Shown here: positions 1 to 7,673 of the stretch, one piece after another
How positions within the stretch are numbered: the first letter of the stretch is position 1
Layout of the letters: every line of letters begins with the position of its first letter
DNA from: Cytophagales bacterium
GTDB taxonomy: Bacteria > Bacteroidota > Bacteroidia > Cytophagales > Bernardetiaceae
DNA length: 64,000 bases
Direction: 5' to 3'
NCBI GenBank assembly: GCA_013299045.1
Contig: JAAFJX010000014.1
Coordinates: forward strand, 52,464 to 116,463
Notes under the pieces: model-generated
Databases searched by the model: none
Told to the model about the DNA's origin: nothing
Seen by the model: only the letters and a program-made list of their open reading frames with translations
Program-made: the position numbers and the translations under genes

Positions 1-198
1 GCGGGTTTCATTAATACGCGCCACTTGCAAATAACAGCGCAAGGAGGCCACTAAGTCGTTTTCGGTTTTATGAATGCGTGCTTGCTGCAAAAGTGAATCT
101 ACATTTTGTGCATACACTTCCTGTGCTGTCATTTTAGTTAGCAACAAAAACAACAGCAAATATTTAAAAATCAAGGATTTAAATATTTGAAAGTACAT
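1..198 (-). CDS. Partial secreted protein, N-terminal 66 residues
   Basis: The gene starts at 198 on the minus strand and runs off the left edge of the window. The visible part has a hydrophobic signal sequence (residues about 9-22, rich in Leu and Phe) and then a helical, Gln/Leu-rich stretch beginning near NVDSLLQQARIHKT. This resembles the start of the TPR-containing sensor proteins seen elsewhere in this window (compare AIDSLRNVYQTAKND in the gene at 37074), but no domain can be proved from 66 residues. A second ATG lies at residue 23, after the hydrophobic segment, so the first ATG is preferred because it keeps the signal sequence. Confidence 0.6.
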   Translation of the reverse strand, partial: MYFQIFKSLIFKYLLLFLLLTKMTAQEVYAQNVDSLLQQARIHKTENDLVASLRCYLQVARINETR

Positions 199-400
199 AA
201 TTCAACATACAGTGGACGCAATACCTGCCTGACAGACAAGTTTGAGTGCAAATATGTTGCAGTTTTTGCATTTTTTATCTCGTTTTTAATAAAATTTTGA
301 TAAAAATTAAAAGAGATAAAGTTTTAGTAACAAAAAGCCTTGTAGGGGTTTACTTAAAAAGCTATTCTTGATGGATTCATTTGATAAAGCGTTTTTGCTA

Positions 401-431
401 TTGTTATTTTTAAATTCCTTTTTTATATTTG
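401..431 (+). promoter_or_regulatory. Bacteroidota-type promoter for the zinc-ribbon gene
   Basis: TTG at 401-403 is followed after 20 bases by TATATTTG at 424-431, which matches the -33/-7 pattern of the Bacteroidota housekeeping sigma factor. The start codon at 516 is about 85 bases downstream. The region 199-400 holds no gene that I can see. Confidence 0.6.
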
Positions 432-515
432 CGGGTTAATGTGTGTGTCTTTACTCGATTCGCATTATAGAAAAAATTTGCTGTTTTAATTTTAAAAAGT
501 AATATTCTTGAATCT

Positions 516-1151
516 ATGCTAGGCTGGCTAAAAAATGTTTTTGGGTCTTCAGACTCTACTCCCAAAACCCCCTCAAAGCAATCTAACCACGAAGCTGTTG
601 ACCTAACAACTCTGAGCGCTGAGGAGCGTAAAAAAAGCGCGGAAGAAGTGGCGGTACGTTCTGGTTTAAAGGTTTATAATACCAAAAAGCGCATAGACTA
701 CGTTTATACAGAGGGCTATGTAGGCCGTGTAACGCCTTGCCCACGCTGCGACTCACCTACCGAGACCCAGTATGCTGACTTTATGTATGCAACCAAGAGC
801 CTCCCTAAGTCTATGTACGCTGCTGCTGGTCATTTTTGTACGTCTTGCCATACGGTTATTCTAGAAGAAAGCGTTATAGAAAACGCCCTGCCCGATGATG
901 CGAGTTTTCAGGGCATTATTGGTATCAATACCGCTGAAGAGCCTATTACCTTTCGTGCCTTCAATGATAAGGAAACCTTTTACGTCAAAGACCTACAAAA
1001 AGGCATTATCCGCATGAAATTGTTGGACGGTACTTCAAAAACCGAAACAGAGCGCGACCGCCGCAAAAAATTGAACGAAGGAATACAAAAGCAAATAAAG
1101 CGGAATAAGCGCATTGCGAACCAAACCAAGAAGATTAATCGAAAAAAATAA
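516..1151 (+). CDS. Hypothetical protein with two CxxC zinc-ribbon pairs
   Basis: This is a 211-residue cytoplasmic protein of unknown function. Seen directly: an N-terminal amphipathic segment, a Ser/Pro-rich linker, then PCPRCDS at about residues 74-80 and FCTSCHT about 35 residues later. The two CxxC pairs are likely to bind one zinc ion in a ribbon fold. The C-terminal 40 residues are strongly basic (Lys/Arg-rich) and could contact nucleic acid. It has its own promoter and a terminator just downstream, so it is probably transcribed alone. I do not recognise the family, and the nucleic-acid link is only an inference from the zinc ribbon and basic tail. Confidence 0.75.
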   Translation: MLGWLKNVFGSSDSTPKTPSKQSNHEAVDLTTLSAEERKKSAEEVAVRSGLKVYNTKKRIDYVYTEGYVGRVTPCPRCDSPTETQYADFMYATKSLPKSMYAAAGHFCTSCHTVILEESVIENALPDDASFQGIIGINTAEEPITFRAFNDKETFYVKDLQKGIIRMKLLDGTSKTETERDRRKKLNEGIQKQIKRNKRIANQTKKINRKK

Positions 1152-1159
1152 GTTCAGAA

Positions 1160-1187
1160 AACGCAAGCCTAACACTTGCGTTTTTTT
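1160..1187 (+). terminator. Rho-independent terminator
   Basis: The arms ACGCAAG and CTTGCGT form a short stem, followed by seven T. It lies directly after the zinc-ribbon gene and ends 17 bases before the next start codon. Confidence 0.75.
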
Positions 1188-1203
1188 ATCCCGTCCATAA
1201 ACG

Positions 1204-2061
1204 ATGCGTAGTTTAGTCATTCAATTTTTTTGTATTTATCTATCAACTGCTTTTTGGAGTGCTTGCACCGAAGCCCAATCCAATACTGAGCTGCCAAAAA
1301 CCTCTGCCCCAGTAGTGCAAGCAATGGAAGCCGCTAAGCAACCTCAAGAAGACAGCTTGCCTAAAGGGATTCAAAAATTGCTCAAAGCCTATCCTAGTCA
1401 GTTCAAAGGAGCTACGAAAAACAGCCTTGTTTGGACAGACGGCAGCGAAATGGTTTATGATGATGGCCGGGCGGACAAAACGCATCAGCAACTTCTTGAT
1501 GCGCCAGACCTCGAAGACCAAATGAGCCAGAACTACCCCAAAGGCAAAACCTACGACAAGCCAGCCAAAAACCATGACCCTGGGCGTATTCGCTATGAGC
1601 CTTTTCTCAAAAAAATGTATGGGCAGTCTGCCGCCGAAGTACAAAAAAACCTTACCAGTATGGTGTGGCTGCCTAAATCGTTAAACGTGCGGTTGAGCGT
1701 TACGAAAGTGAACGACGTACATTTGAAGCTGAAGGCTGTTTCAGAAGAATTGGATAAACTGCCTCATTTACATAAATATTTGAAAGCGCCAGGCGGTACG
1801 TTTAACTGGCGAAACATAGCTGGCACAAAGCGACTTAGCGCACATAGTTTTGGCATGACCATAGACATTAATGTGGCGCATTCGCACTATTGGCAGAACG
1901 AAGTGGGTGGCGCAAACGAAAACGCGAATTTAAGCTATAAAAATACGATTCCGCTGGAGATTGTAGAAATATTTGAGAAGCATGGTTTTGTATGGGGCGG
2001 CAAGTGGTATCATTACGACACCATGCACTTTGAGTACAGGCCAGAGCTGCTCGTGGATTAG
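1204..2061 (+). CDS. M15-family D-alanyl-D-alanine carboxypeptidase-like protein
   Basis: A probable peptidoglycan peptidase of the M15 (VanY/Peptidase_M15_4) type, acting in the cell envelope. The N-terminus is hydrophobic and reaches a Cys at residue 21, but the preceding WSA is a poor lipobox, so lipid attachment is uncertain. The catalytic zinc site is intact: H214 and D221 in the AHSFGMTIDIN segment, and D272 and H275 in YDTMHFEY, as expected for the HxxxxxxD and (E/D)xxH pattern. The 285-residue length includes about 150 residues of N-terminal extension before the peptidase core. The nuclease-like gene follows 19 bases downstream, so the two may be co-transcribed. The fold call is firm; the exact bond cleaved is inferred from the family. 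Confidence 0.85.
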   Translation: MRSLVIQFFCIYLSTAFWSACTEAQSNTELPKTSAPVVQAMEAAKQPQEDSLPKGIQKLLKAYPSQFKGATKNSLVWTDGSEMVYDDGRADKTHQQLLDAPDLEDQMSQNYPKGKTYDKPAKNHDPGRIRYEPFLKKMYGQSAAEVQKNLTSMVWLPKSLNVRLSVTKVNDVHLKLKAVSEELDKLPHLHKYLKAPGGTFNWRNIAGTKRLSAHSFGMTIDINVAHSHYWQNEVGGANENANLSYKNTIPLEIVEIFEKHGFVWGGKWYHYDTMHFEYRPELLVD

Positions 2062-2080
2062 CGGGTAAGCGTTCTGATTG

Positions 2081-2557
2081 ATGTCCAAGATAAATAAAAG
2101 TTCAAGGCATTCAAAGATAACGGGAGACTTTGCCGAGAATATGGTTTTATACTGGCTTTCAAAAAACGGCTTTGAGAGCGCAAAAGTGGACCATACTGGC
2201 ATAGATTTGATTGCAAGAAATCCTATAACCAAAGAGTTGATGGGAATTTCGGTAAAAAGCCGTTCAAGAGATTGTACGACTGAAAAACTGCATTTGAATA
2301 TCCCAAATGATAATTTTGAAAAAATGGACGTAGCCTGTGAAGCATTTGGCTGTGCGCCTTATTTTGCCATAGTGGTGGACATTCCTGGCAAAATCAATAT
2401 CTTTGTTTTGAGTCAATCAAGATTCTTACAACTATGTCCTTTAGGGAAAACAGTTGCTATTTGGAAAATGAGTGACGACTATTTAGAAAAATACAAAAAT
2501 GACCAATCAATTATGAATATTGAACTGCAATATGCCCTATTGAATTGGTGGACATAA
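2081..2557 (+). CDS. Restriction-endonuclease-like (PD-(D/E)xK-type) hypothetical protein
   Basis: This is a 158-residue protein with the layout of small PD-(D/E)xK nuclease-fold proteins: an early Glu in TGDFAEN (E19), then HTGIDLIA (D42), and a strand ending in GISVKSR (K59). The residue two before the Lys is Ser (S57) instead of the usual Glu or Asp, so the active site may be altered or the protein may only bind DNA. The ATG at 2081 was chosen over the TTG three bases upstream. It follows the M15 peptidase closely and precedes a tRNA gene on the opposite strand. A function in DNA repair, Holliday junction cleavage or restriction cannot be chosen from the sequence. Confidence 0.65.
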   Translation: MSKINKSSRHSKITGDFAENMVLYWLSKNGFESAKVDHTGIDLIARNPITKELMGISVKSRSRDCTTEKLHLNIPNDNFEKMDVACEAFGCAPYFAIVVDIPGKINIFVLSQSRFLQLCPLGKTVAIWKMSDDYLEKYKNDQSIMNIELQYALLNWWT

Positions 2558-2562
2558 AAAAA

Positions 2563-2634
2563 TGCCCCCGACGGGAATCGAACCCATATCTAGTGTTTAG
2601 GAAACACTTGTTCTATCCGTTGAACTACGAGGAC
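2563..2634 (-). tRNA. tRNA-Arg (anticodon CCT)
   Basis: The minus strand folds as a 72-nt cloverleaf. The acceptor arms are GTCCTCG and CGGGGGC, with discriminator A. The D stem is GTTC/GAAC. The anticodon stem is AGTGT/ACACT with loop TTCCTAA, which places CCT at positions 34-36. The T loop is TTCGATT. CCA is not encoded. It would read AGG codons. Confidence 0.93.
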
Positions 2635-2648
2635 TTTTGATTTGACTG

Positions 2649-2679
2649 CAAAATTAGCAGTTAATTTCATTTTTTCAAA
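2649..2679 (-). promoter_or_regulatory. Promoter of tRNA-Arg(CCT)
   Basis: On the minus strand, TTTG (complement of 2676-2679) is followed after 19 bases by TAATTTTG (complement of 2649-2656), a match to TAnnTTTG. The tRNA begins 14 bases downstream. The remaining gap from 2680 to 2990 holds no gene that I can support. Confidence 0.65.
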
Positions 2680-2990
2680 TCGTAGATGATAGATTTTATG
2701 GTTTCCACATCAGAACATACTTGCTATTGCTTCCTTTTGCATTCTCTTCGGCGTGTTGTTTACTCTCGCTCAGGGGTAGCCTAAAATCAAAATTGCATCA
2801 GGCAAAGACCTTTTAGCCAAAAAATAGATTTTGGCGGTTTAAATTGAAGTTCAATGTAACTATTTTAACAATTTTTTGTTTTTTGTTACTTTTATCGTAT
2901 TTTTTGGATCTATATGTTAAACAAGACTTCCTTTGCGCACCAAAACACTTTGTTTTGGTTTTTTTATTTTACTCTAAAACAAGAAAAATC

Positions 2991-3173
2991 ATGCTGAAAT
3001 TCATGAAGATTTATTGGCTGCTGCCTTTTGTGCTGGTGGCTGCGCTGGCTGCTAGCGGCTGCAAAAAAGAACTGCGTTTTAACGAAAGGGCAAAAAACTC
3101 TAAGGATAGGCAGATTTTCCACAATAAAAAAAATATCAAAAAAAACTTCAAAAAAATTTGGAAGTTTCCTTAA
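2991..3173 (+). CDS. Small lipoprotein, probably a truncated copy
   Basis: A 60-residue reading frame starting at 2991. Residues 1-24 form a lipoprotein signal ending in the lipobox AASGC, and the remaining 36 residues are very Lys-rich with no recognisable fold. The leader resembles that of the lipoprotein starting at 3244 (KIYWLLPFVL versus KIKYLIPFVL), which suggests a tandem duplication whose first copy lost its body. The tail is encoded by A-rich DNA that also forms the leader of the next gene. It may be a real short lipoprotein or a decayed remnant. Confidence 0.45.
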   Translation: MLKFMKIYWLLPFVLVAALAASGCKKELRFNERAKNSKDRQIFHNKKNIKKNFKKIWKFP

Positions 3174-3192
3174 AATTTATTTTATTTTATTT

Positions 3193-3200
3193 TATCTTTG
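3193..3200 (+). promoter_or_regulatory. Promoter -7 box (TATCTTTG)
   Basis: TATCTTTG matches TAnnTTTG and lies 43 bases before the start codon of the lipoprotein at 3244. No good -33 element is visible at the right distance. Confidence 0.5.
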
Positions 3201-3243
3201 CGAGTATTCTAAATTTATTAGTCATTTTAACCAACATAATGCC

Positions 3244-3801
3244 ATGAAAATCAAGTATTTAATTCCATTTGTGCTGCTGCTTTTACTAGCCGCGGGCTGC
3301 CAGAAAAATGACCCTTGTGGAAGCAGCACAAATAATCCGAATGCCCTTAGTTACAACAGGCAGAAAGCTCGCGCTTTTCTTATCCATGACAAAAACACGG
3401 GAGAAGATCTGATAAAGAAAAGATATGGCGGTGAAAAATTTTTAAGACAGATTGAAAAGGGGTACTATCTTGCTAGCGACTTCCAAGATTTTGGCTACAT
3501 AGCAACTTGGGGCAACATAGGTGCGCAAAAAGGGCCAGAAGATTACAAGAGCAAGCTCTGCACAGATTGCTCCTACATGGATTATTTGGTCATAGAATAT
3601 CCTAACGGCGATAAGCCCGATACCCTAGCCTGCATGGTAAATGGCTATGCCAATGACCCTTGTTTGAATTATGAGCGCTTTGATTACTATTTAAATGGTA
3701 AGTATATACAGTCAGGTAATGGGCAAATACCGTATCAAAAGCTGCACCTTTTAAGTTCTATCGCAGAATTAGATTCTGACGTACTCATTATCCGAAAATA
3801 A
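3244..3801 (+). CDS. Hypothetical lipoprotein
   Basis: A 185-residue lipoprotein with signal sequence MKIKYLIPFVLLLLL and lipobox LAAGC, so it should be anchored in the envelope. The mature part contains a CGSS segment near the start and a CTDCS segment further on, and is rich in Tyr and Asp. No family is recognised. The ATG at 3244 is chosen because it gives an exact lipoprotein signal and sits just downstream of a TATCTTTG promoter box. The metalloprotease gene starts three bases after the stop codon, so the two are almost certainly one operon. Confidence 0.8.
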   Translation: MKIKYLIPFVLLLLLAAGCQKNDPCGSSTNNPNALSYNRQKARAFLIHDKNTGEDLIKKRYGGEKFLRQIEKGYYLASDFQDFGYIATWGNIGAQKGPEDYKSKLCTDCSYMDYLVIEYPNGDKPDTLACMVNGYANDPCLNYERFDYYLNGKYIQSGNGQIPYQKLHLLSSIAELDSDVLIIRK

Positions 3802-3804
3802 ACC

Positions 3805-6135
3805 ATGAAGAATATTTTGAAATTGTTACTACCTGTGCTGTTTTGTGCAGGTAGCTTGGAGTTGTGTGCACAAGCGCAGAGAAAATATTGCGACCCTACT
3901 TCAATCGTGGACTCTGCTATTTTTGTAAACAATCCTTGGTTTGGAAATAACAGCTGGTTCAAAGCTGAAAGTAAGTCCACCGTAAATGTTACGAACCAGA
4001 GACGCTTGGGAGTGGGTGGTCTGACAAGAACCATTTTCCAGATTCCCGCGCAATATTTTGCTTCAGCCAATGATGCCTGTGTAGGCGATTCCGTTGCTAT
4101 ATTTACACCTGAGGCACTTATCAATGAGGTTAATCGGGAAATTTACACGAATAGCAATAGTGGTATCATGGTGTATAATGCGGGTGCAACCAAGAGAGTT
4201 TGTGATTGGTTTCTGAATAACAACCTGGCTGTTTGGAATTGGCTCTCTTACACTGTACCTCACAACAACAATGATGCGCTTAATATCTATTTTGTCAATA
4301 GATTCACAGGGGCTGGCGGCATAGCAGCACCTTTAGGTACAAGTGGATTTAACCCCAAATGCTTAATGCAATTAGACGGTATAGACTTTCCACAGTTAAC
4401 GAATACACTAGCACATGAGATAGGCCATTGCTTGGGTTTGGACCATACGCACAAGAGTGGTTATCTGGGCGGTTTGGTCAGTAACGAGTATGCTAATGAG
4501 TGTTCACAAGAATCGGTAGATAAAAGCCGTGTACAGGGTTTCCCTTGTGCTTACATGGGTATGGACAAGTGTGCGGTAAATGGTGATGGCCTTTGTGATA
4601 CCGATGCGGATGCAAAGGTTACGAACGACCTAGTAGATATTGCTGGCTGTGTTTATACTGGAACAGATACAGATAATTGGGGAGATGTTTGGCATTCTTT
4701 GGGTAATAACAATGCTATCAGCAATGTTATGTCCTATCACGAAGCTGAATGTGCAAGAGATTTTACCAACTCACAAAATCAGGTCATGCATTACTGGGCA
4801 GAGCACTATGTTGACCATTTTCCTGAGCCATACACAAGGCGTTCGCGCCCTATTGAGTTCTACAAAAATCCTCACATAGATGTTTATGAAAATGACAATA
4901 TTTTTCAGAACGCCTCCCCTATAGAATTTGGTGTGAATAATAGACAGCATCATACCTTTCATGGCATTCCAAACTTTGATAGAGTTTTGCCTGTTGTTCC
5001 TTCCTACTTTACAGACTACAGTTATAATGATGTGGATTTTGTAAGTTTTACACTAGACGCACCGCGTACTGTAACAATAGAAACACACCCTGTGCCTGGG
5101 CAGCCAGATTCTGATACCAGAATTACGCTCTTTGCTGCGACAGGATTTGGGCCTGGTGCAGGTTTGAACCAGTTGGACTTCAATGATAATGGTGGGGTAA
5201 GTACATATTCCCGCTTATCTGGCATTTTGCTCCCTGCTGGCAGCTATACGATAATGATACAAAATAGCCCTAACATTGGCTTAGGACATTACTATATTTC
5301 TCTTTCACGTGGGAATACTGGTACAGGAGGTTTGGGTATAGGTCTAATCGTAGGTGATGGCATAGCAAGCGACGGCTCACTTCCTTCAATAGCCTGCCCA
5401 GGTGAACAACTTGGCGTAACAGGTTTAAAACCAGGTCAGACAGCGTTGTTTTCATCTGTACCTACAAGTGTCATAACCTCTACAGGAATAATTAATTCTG
5501 GTTTTAATGGTTTTGCTACTATCAAAGTAGAAATTTATGAAGGTGGTGTTGTAATTGACGAGTTTGAGTGGGAGTTGTTTATAGGTGTTTTACCAATACC
5601 TACGCTCAAAATCAGAACGCCAAAACCGGGCACCACCAATATAGCGTGTCTATACCTCAGCTCAGTGGTGGCAGATGTAACACCCGCTGTAGGAGTTTTG
5701 GGCTATGAGTGGGAAATTACATATCATCCGCTGGGTGGCGGCCCAACAACGGTATTCACTACTACTGGTGAGATGCCAGATTTCATTGGGGTAGGGACAT
5801 ATACAGTAAGGGTAAGAGTGTTTAATCGCTGCGGTTGGTCACCTTTTGGTATTCTTCGCTTCCATGTACAACAATGTAATGGTCAACAACGCCTTGCCTT
5901 CCTCGCGCCCAACCCCGCCCAGAACCAAGTAACCGTAACAGTGAAAAATGAAATACCCATTGCGCAAGGTGGCTTGGATATCCGCATCAAGGATATGTAC
6001 GGCCTAGAGAAAATAGCCGTGCAGAGCCAAACCCGCGAAACGAACATTGATATTAGCAGCTTGCAAGTTGGTATCTACATCGTGTATGTGCAGAATGGCT
6101 CAAGAATAGAGTATCTGCGCTTGAACGTGGAATAA
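3805..6135 (+). CDS. Secreted M43-like zinc metalloprotease with type IX secretion sorting domain
   Basis: A 776-residue exported protease. It has a signal peptide (residues about 1-23, ending near LCAQA). The catalytic domain has the metzincin motif HEIGHCLGLDH with zinc ligands H204, H208 and H214, and the Met-turn VMSYH at M309, as in the pappalysin-like M43 family. The middle resembles pre-peptidase C-terminal and PKD-like beta domains (a segment with DYSYNDVDFVSFTL, then a VADVTPAVGVLGYEWEI segment). The last 80 residues begin FLAPNPAQNQVTV and end in YIVYVQNG...YLRLNVE, a typical type IX C-terminal sorting signal. It is probably attached to, or released from, the cell surface. It sits in an operon with the lipoprotein upstream and ends before a terminator. 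The substrate is unknown. Confidence 0.88.
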   Translation: MKNILKLLLPVLFCAGSLELCAQAQRKYCDPTSIVDSAIFVNNPWFGNNSWFKAESKSTVNVTNQRRLGVGGLTRTIFQIPAQYFASANDACVGDSVAIFTPEALINEVNREIYTNSNSGIMVYNAGATKRVCDWFLNNNLAVWNWLSYTVPHNNNDALNIYFVNRFTGAGGIAAPLGTSGFNPKCLMQLDGIDFPQLTNTLAHEIGHCLGLDHTHKSGYLGGLVSNEYANECSQESVDKSRVQGFPCAYMGMDKCAVNGDGLCDTDADAKVTNDLVDIAGCVYTGTDTDNWGDVWHSLGNNNAISNVMSYHEAECARDFTNSQNQVMHYWAEHYVDHFPEPYTRRSRPIEFYKNPHIDVYENDNIFQNASPIEFGVNNRQHHTFHGIPNFDRVLPVVPSYFTDYSYNDVDFVSFTLDAPRTVTIETHPVPGQPDSDTRITLFAATGFGPGAGLNQLDFNDNGGVSTYSRLSGILLPAGSYTIMIQNSPNIGLGHYYISLSRGNTGTGGLGIGLIVGDGIASDGSLPSIACPGEQLGVTGLKPGQTALFSSVPTSVITSTGIINSGFNGFATIKVEIYEGGVVIDEFEWELFIGVLPIPTLKIRTPKPGTTNIACLYLSSVVADVTPAVGVLGYEWEITYHPLGGGPTTVFTTTGEMPDFIGVGTYTVRVRVFNRCGWSPFGILRFHVQQCNGQQRLAFLAPNPAQNQVTVTVKNEIPIAQGGLDIRIKDMYGLEKIAVQSQTRETNIDISSLQVGIYIVYVQNGSRIEYLRLNVE

Positions 6136-6156
6136 AAACCTATTAGTTTGATTATC

Positions 6157-6199
6157 AAAGTATTGCAAAGAGTAAAAAAAATTGCAATACTTTTTTTAT
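6157..6199 (+). terminator. Rho-independent terminator after the metalloprotease gene
   Basis: AAAGTATTGCAA and TTGCAATACTTT form a 12-bp stem, followed by a run of T. The symmetrical A/T flanks could allow it to work on both strands. Confidence 0.8.
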
Positions 6200-6205
6200 T
6201 ACATA

Positions 6206-6622
6206 GTTTACCCAAAAAAAGTATTTAAAACATTCATTATCAGTAAATTATTTTGATTTTTAGCCCAAGAAAATTACAAGTTTTATGAATCAAAGCCTAA
6301 AAACCTTGCAATTATTTTTTTGGGCGTGCCCCGCAAGCGGGTCGGCGAGGCAGAGGCTTCGCTGGCGCTTTGGTGCTGCGCACCAGCCTTTGGCGGCCTC
6401 TGCCATGCCTCACGCACATCGCCCTTGACCTCAGAAAATGCCTAAAAGCGCTGGGTTCTAAAGGAAAAAATGAAAGTTCTGTTCTCACCTGTGATGTGCG
6501 TGAGAGAGGCGGCGGGTTGAGTGCGAAGCACCGAAGCGTGAGCGAAGCCCAAAGCCGAACGACCCGCTGGCGGGGCACGCCCACAGCTTTTTGAAACGTA
6601 GAAACTTTTTTTCAGGGACGAC
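6206..6622. mobile_element. Degenerate non-autonomous element of the GTCGTCCC family (copy A)
   Basis: The right end reads CAGGGACGAC, identical to the right end of the copy at 27460-27920, and is followed by TAGATA. The left end (from about 6206) is decayed but still carries TTATCAGTAAATT at about 6238-6250, a segment shared with the copy at 24076. The inside is taken up by a GC-rich inverted repeat (6322-6582). No transposase gene is present. The left boundary is approximate. Confidence 0.5.
6322..6582. repeat. GC-rich inverted repeat built of two GGGCGTGCCCCGC modules
   Basis: GGGCGTGCCCCGC at 6322 is matched in inverted form by GCGGGGCACGCCC ending at 6582. The inner parts also pair (CTCACGCACATC near 6410 against GATGTGCGTGAG near 6494). 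Each half carries small hairpins of the CGAAGC/GCTTCG type. Related modules occur at 24383-24460 and 56410-56490. The base composition is far above that of the flanking DNA. Two overlapping reading frames here are by-products of the palindrome and are not called as genes. Confidence 0.7.
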
Positions 6623-6769
6623 TAGATAGATTTACCTCTTGGGCCGAGTCCATTCAACATATTTTGCCGAAATTAGATATTCCGTATTTGTTTTTTATTT
6701 ATAATTGCAAAACACTTGTGGCCAAAGATTGGCTTACATCAAGATTTTTACACCCAAACAAACAGAAAA

Positions 6770-7489
6770 ATGTCCGATAATTCAAACACCCCCAAGCCCA
6801 AAATGAAGTCCTTGTCGCTAAAAGATTGGTCTGAAATCAAAAGCGATAACGCATGGGTTATTTTTAAAGTGATGGCAGAATTTGTGGAGGCTTTTGAAAA
6901 ACTGACTCGCATAGGCCCTTGTGTATCCATATTCGGCTCTGCACGCACTACCCCTGACAATCCTTACTACCAACAAGCGGAAGAAATTGCGTCAAAAATT
7001 GTCAATTTGGGCTATGGAGTCATTACAGGCGGCGGTCCAGGCATTATGGAAGCTGCCAACAAAGGCGCTAAAAATGCAAAAGGAAAATCTGTTGGGCTTT
7101 GTATAAGGCTGCCTTTTGAATCCACTCACAACATTTATATTGACCGCGACCGCATCATTGACTTTGATTATTTCTTTGTCCGTAAGGTGATGTTTGTCAA
7201 ATACTCACAAGGTTTTATCGTCATGCCTGGTGGTTTGGGTACGCTGGACGAACTTTTTGAGGCTTATACGCTCATACAAACCCAAAAAATAGACCCCTTT
7301 CCTATCGTTTTGGTAGGCAAATCTTACTGGAATGGCCTGCTAGAATGGATTAAGTCTGTGGTGGTGGCCAAAGAGCATAACGTCAGCCCAGCAGACTTAG
7401 ACCTTATCAGCGTTGTGGACTCTTCGGACGAGGCTGTAGAAATTATTGATAAGTTCTATAAAAAGCACGAAATATCGCCTAACTTTTAA
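6770..7489 (+). CDS. LOG family protein (Rossmann fold nucleotide-binding)
   Basis: A 239-residue TIGR00730/LOG-family protein. Both family signatures are present: GGGPGIMEA at residues 87-95 and PGGLGTLDE at 153-161, the latter forming the phosphoribohydrolase active site. Family members cleave cytokinin or purine nucleoside monophosphates to free base and ribose 5-phosphate; the cellular role in this lineage is not known. The ATG at 6770 was chosen over an upstream TTG at 6716, which would add 18 residues with no similarity to the family. A -7-like TATAATTG lies upstream at about 6700. It stands alone between a repeat element and the split sensor gene. Confidence 0.88.
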   Translation: MSDNSNTPKPKMKSLSLKDWSEIKSDNAWVIFKVMAEFVEAFEKLTRIGPCVSIFGSARTTPDNPYYQQAEEIASKIVNLGYGVITGGGPGIMEAANKGAKNAKGKSVGLCIRLPFESTHNIYIDRDRIIDFDYFFVRKVMFVKYSQGFIVMPGGLGTLDELFEAYTLIQTQKIDPFPIVLVGKSYWNGLLEWIKSVVVAKEHNVSPADLDLISVVDSSDEAVEIIDKFYKKHEISPNF

Positions 7490-7580
7490 AGATATAACTG
7501 ACAGGATTATCCAAATAAGCGCTTGTTTTTTGAAGAATAAGCTAGCTTTTATGCCAGCAACACAACACTCTTGCATAAAT

Positions 7581-7611
7581 TTTGTTCATTCAGAGTTTTA
7601 TGGTATATTTG
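7581..7611 (+). promoter_or_regulatory. Promoter of the split Reg_prop/SpoIIE gene
   Basis: TTTG at 7581-7584 and TATATTTG at 7604-7611 are separated by 19 bases, an ideal Bacteroidota promoter. The start codon at 7674 is 62 bases further on. Confidence 0.7.
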
Positions 7612-7673
7612 TTCGGCTTCAAGTTGGACTCAATGCGGCTCTATAATTTTACAATCTGCTAGCGCGATTAACT

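Noticed and set aside
6312..6594. Two overlapping reading frames (90 and 74 codons) on opposite strands
   Set aside because: They come from the GC-rich palindrome, have Arg/Ala/Pro-rich sequences without motifs, and no promoter fits them.
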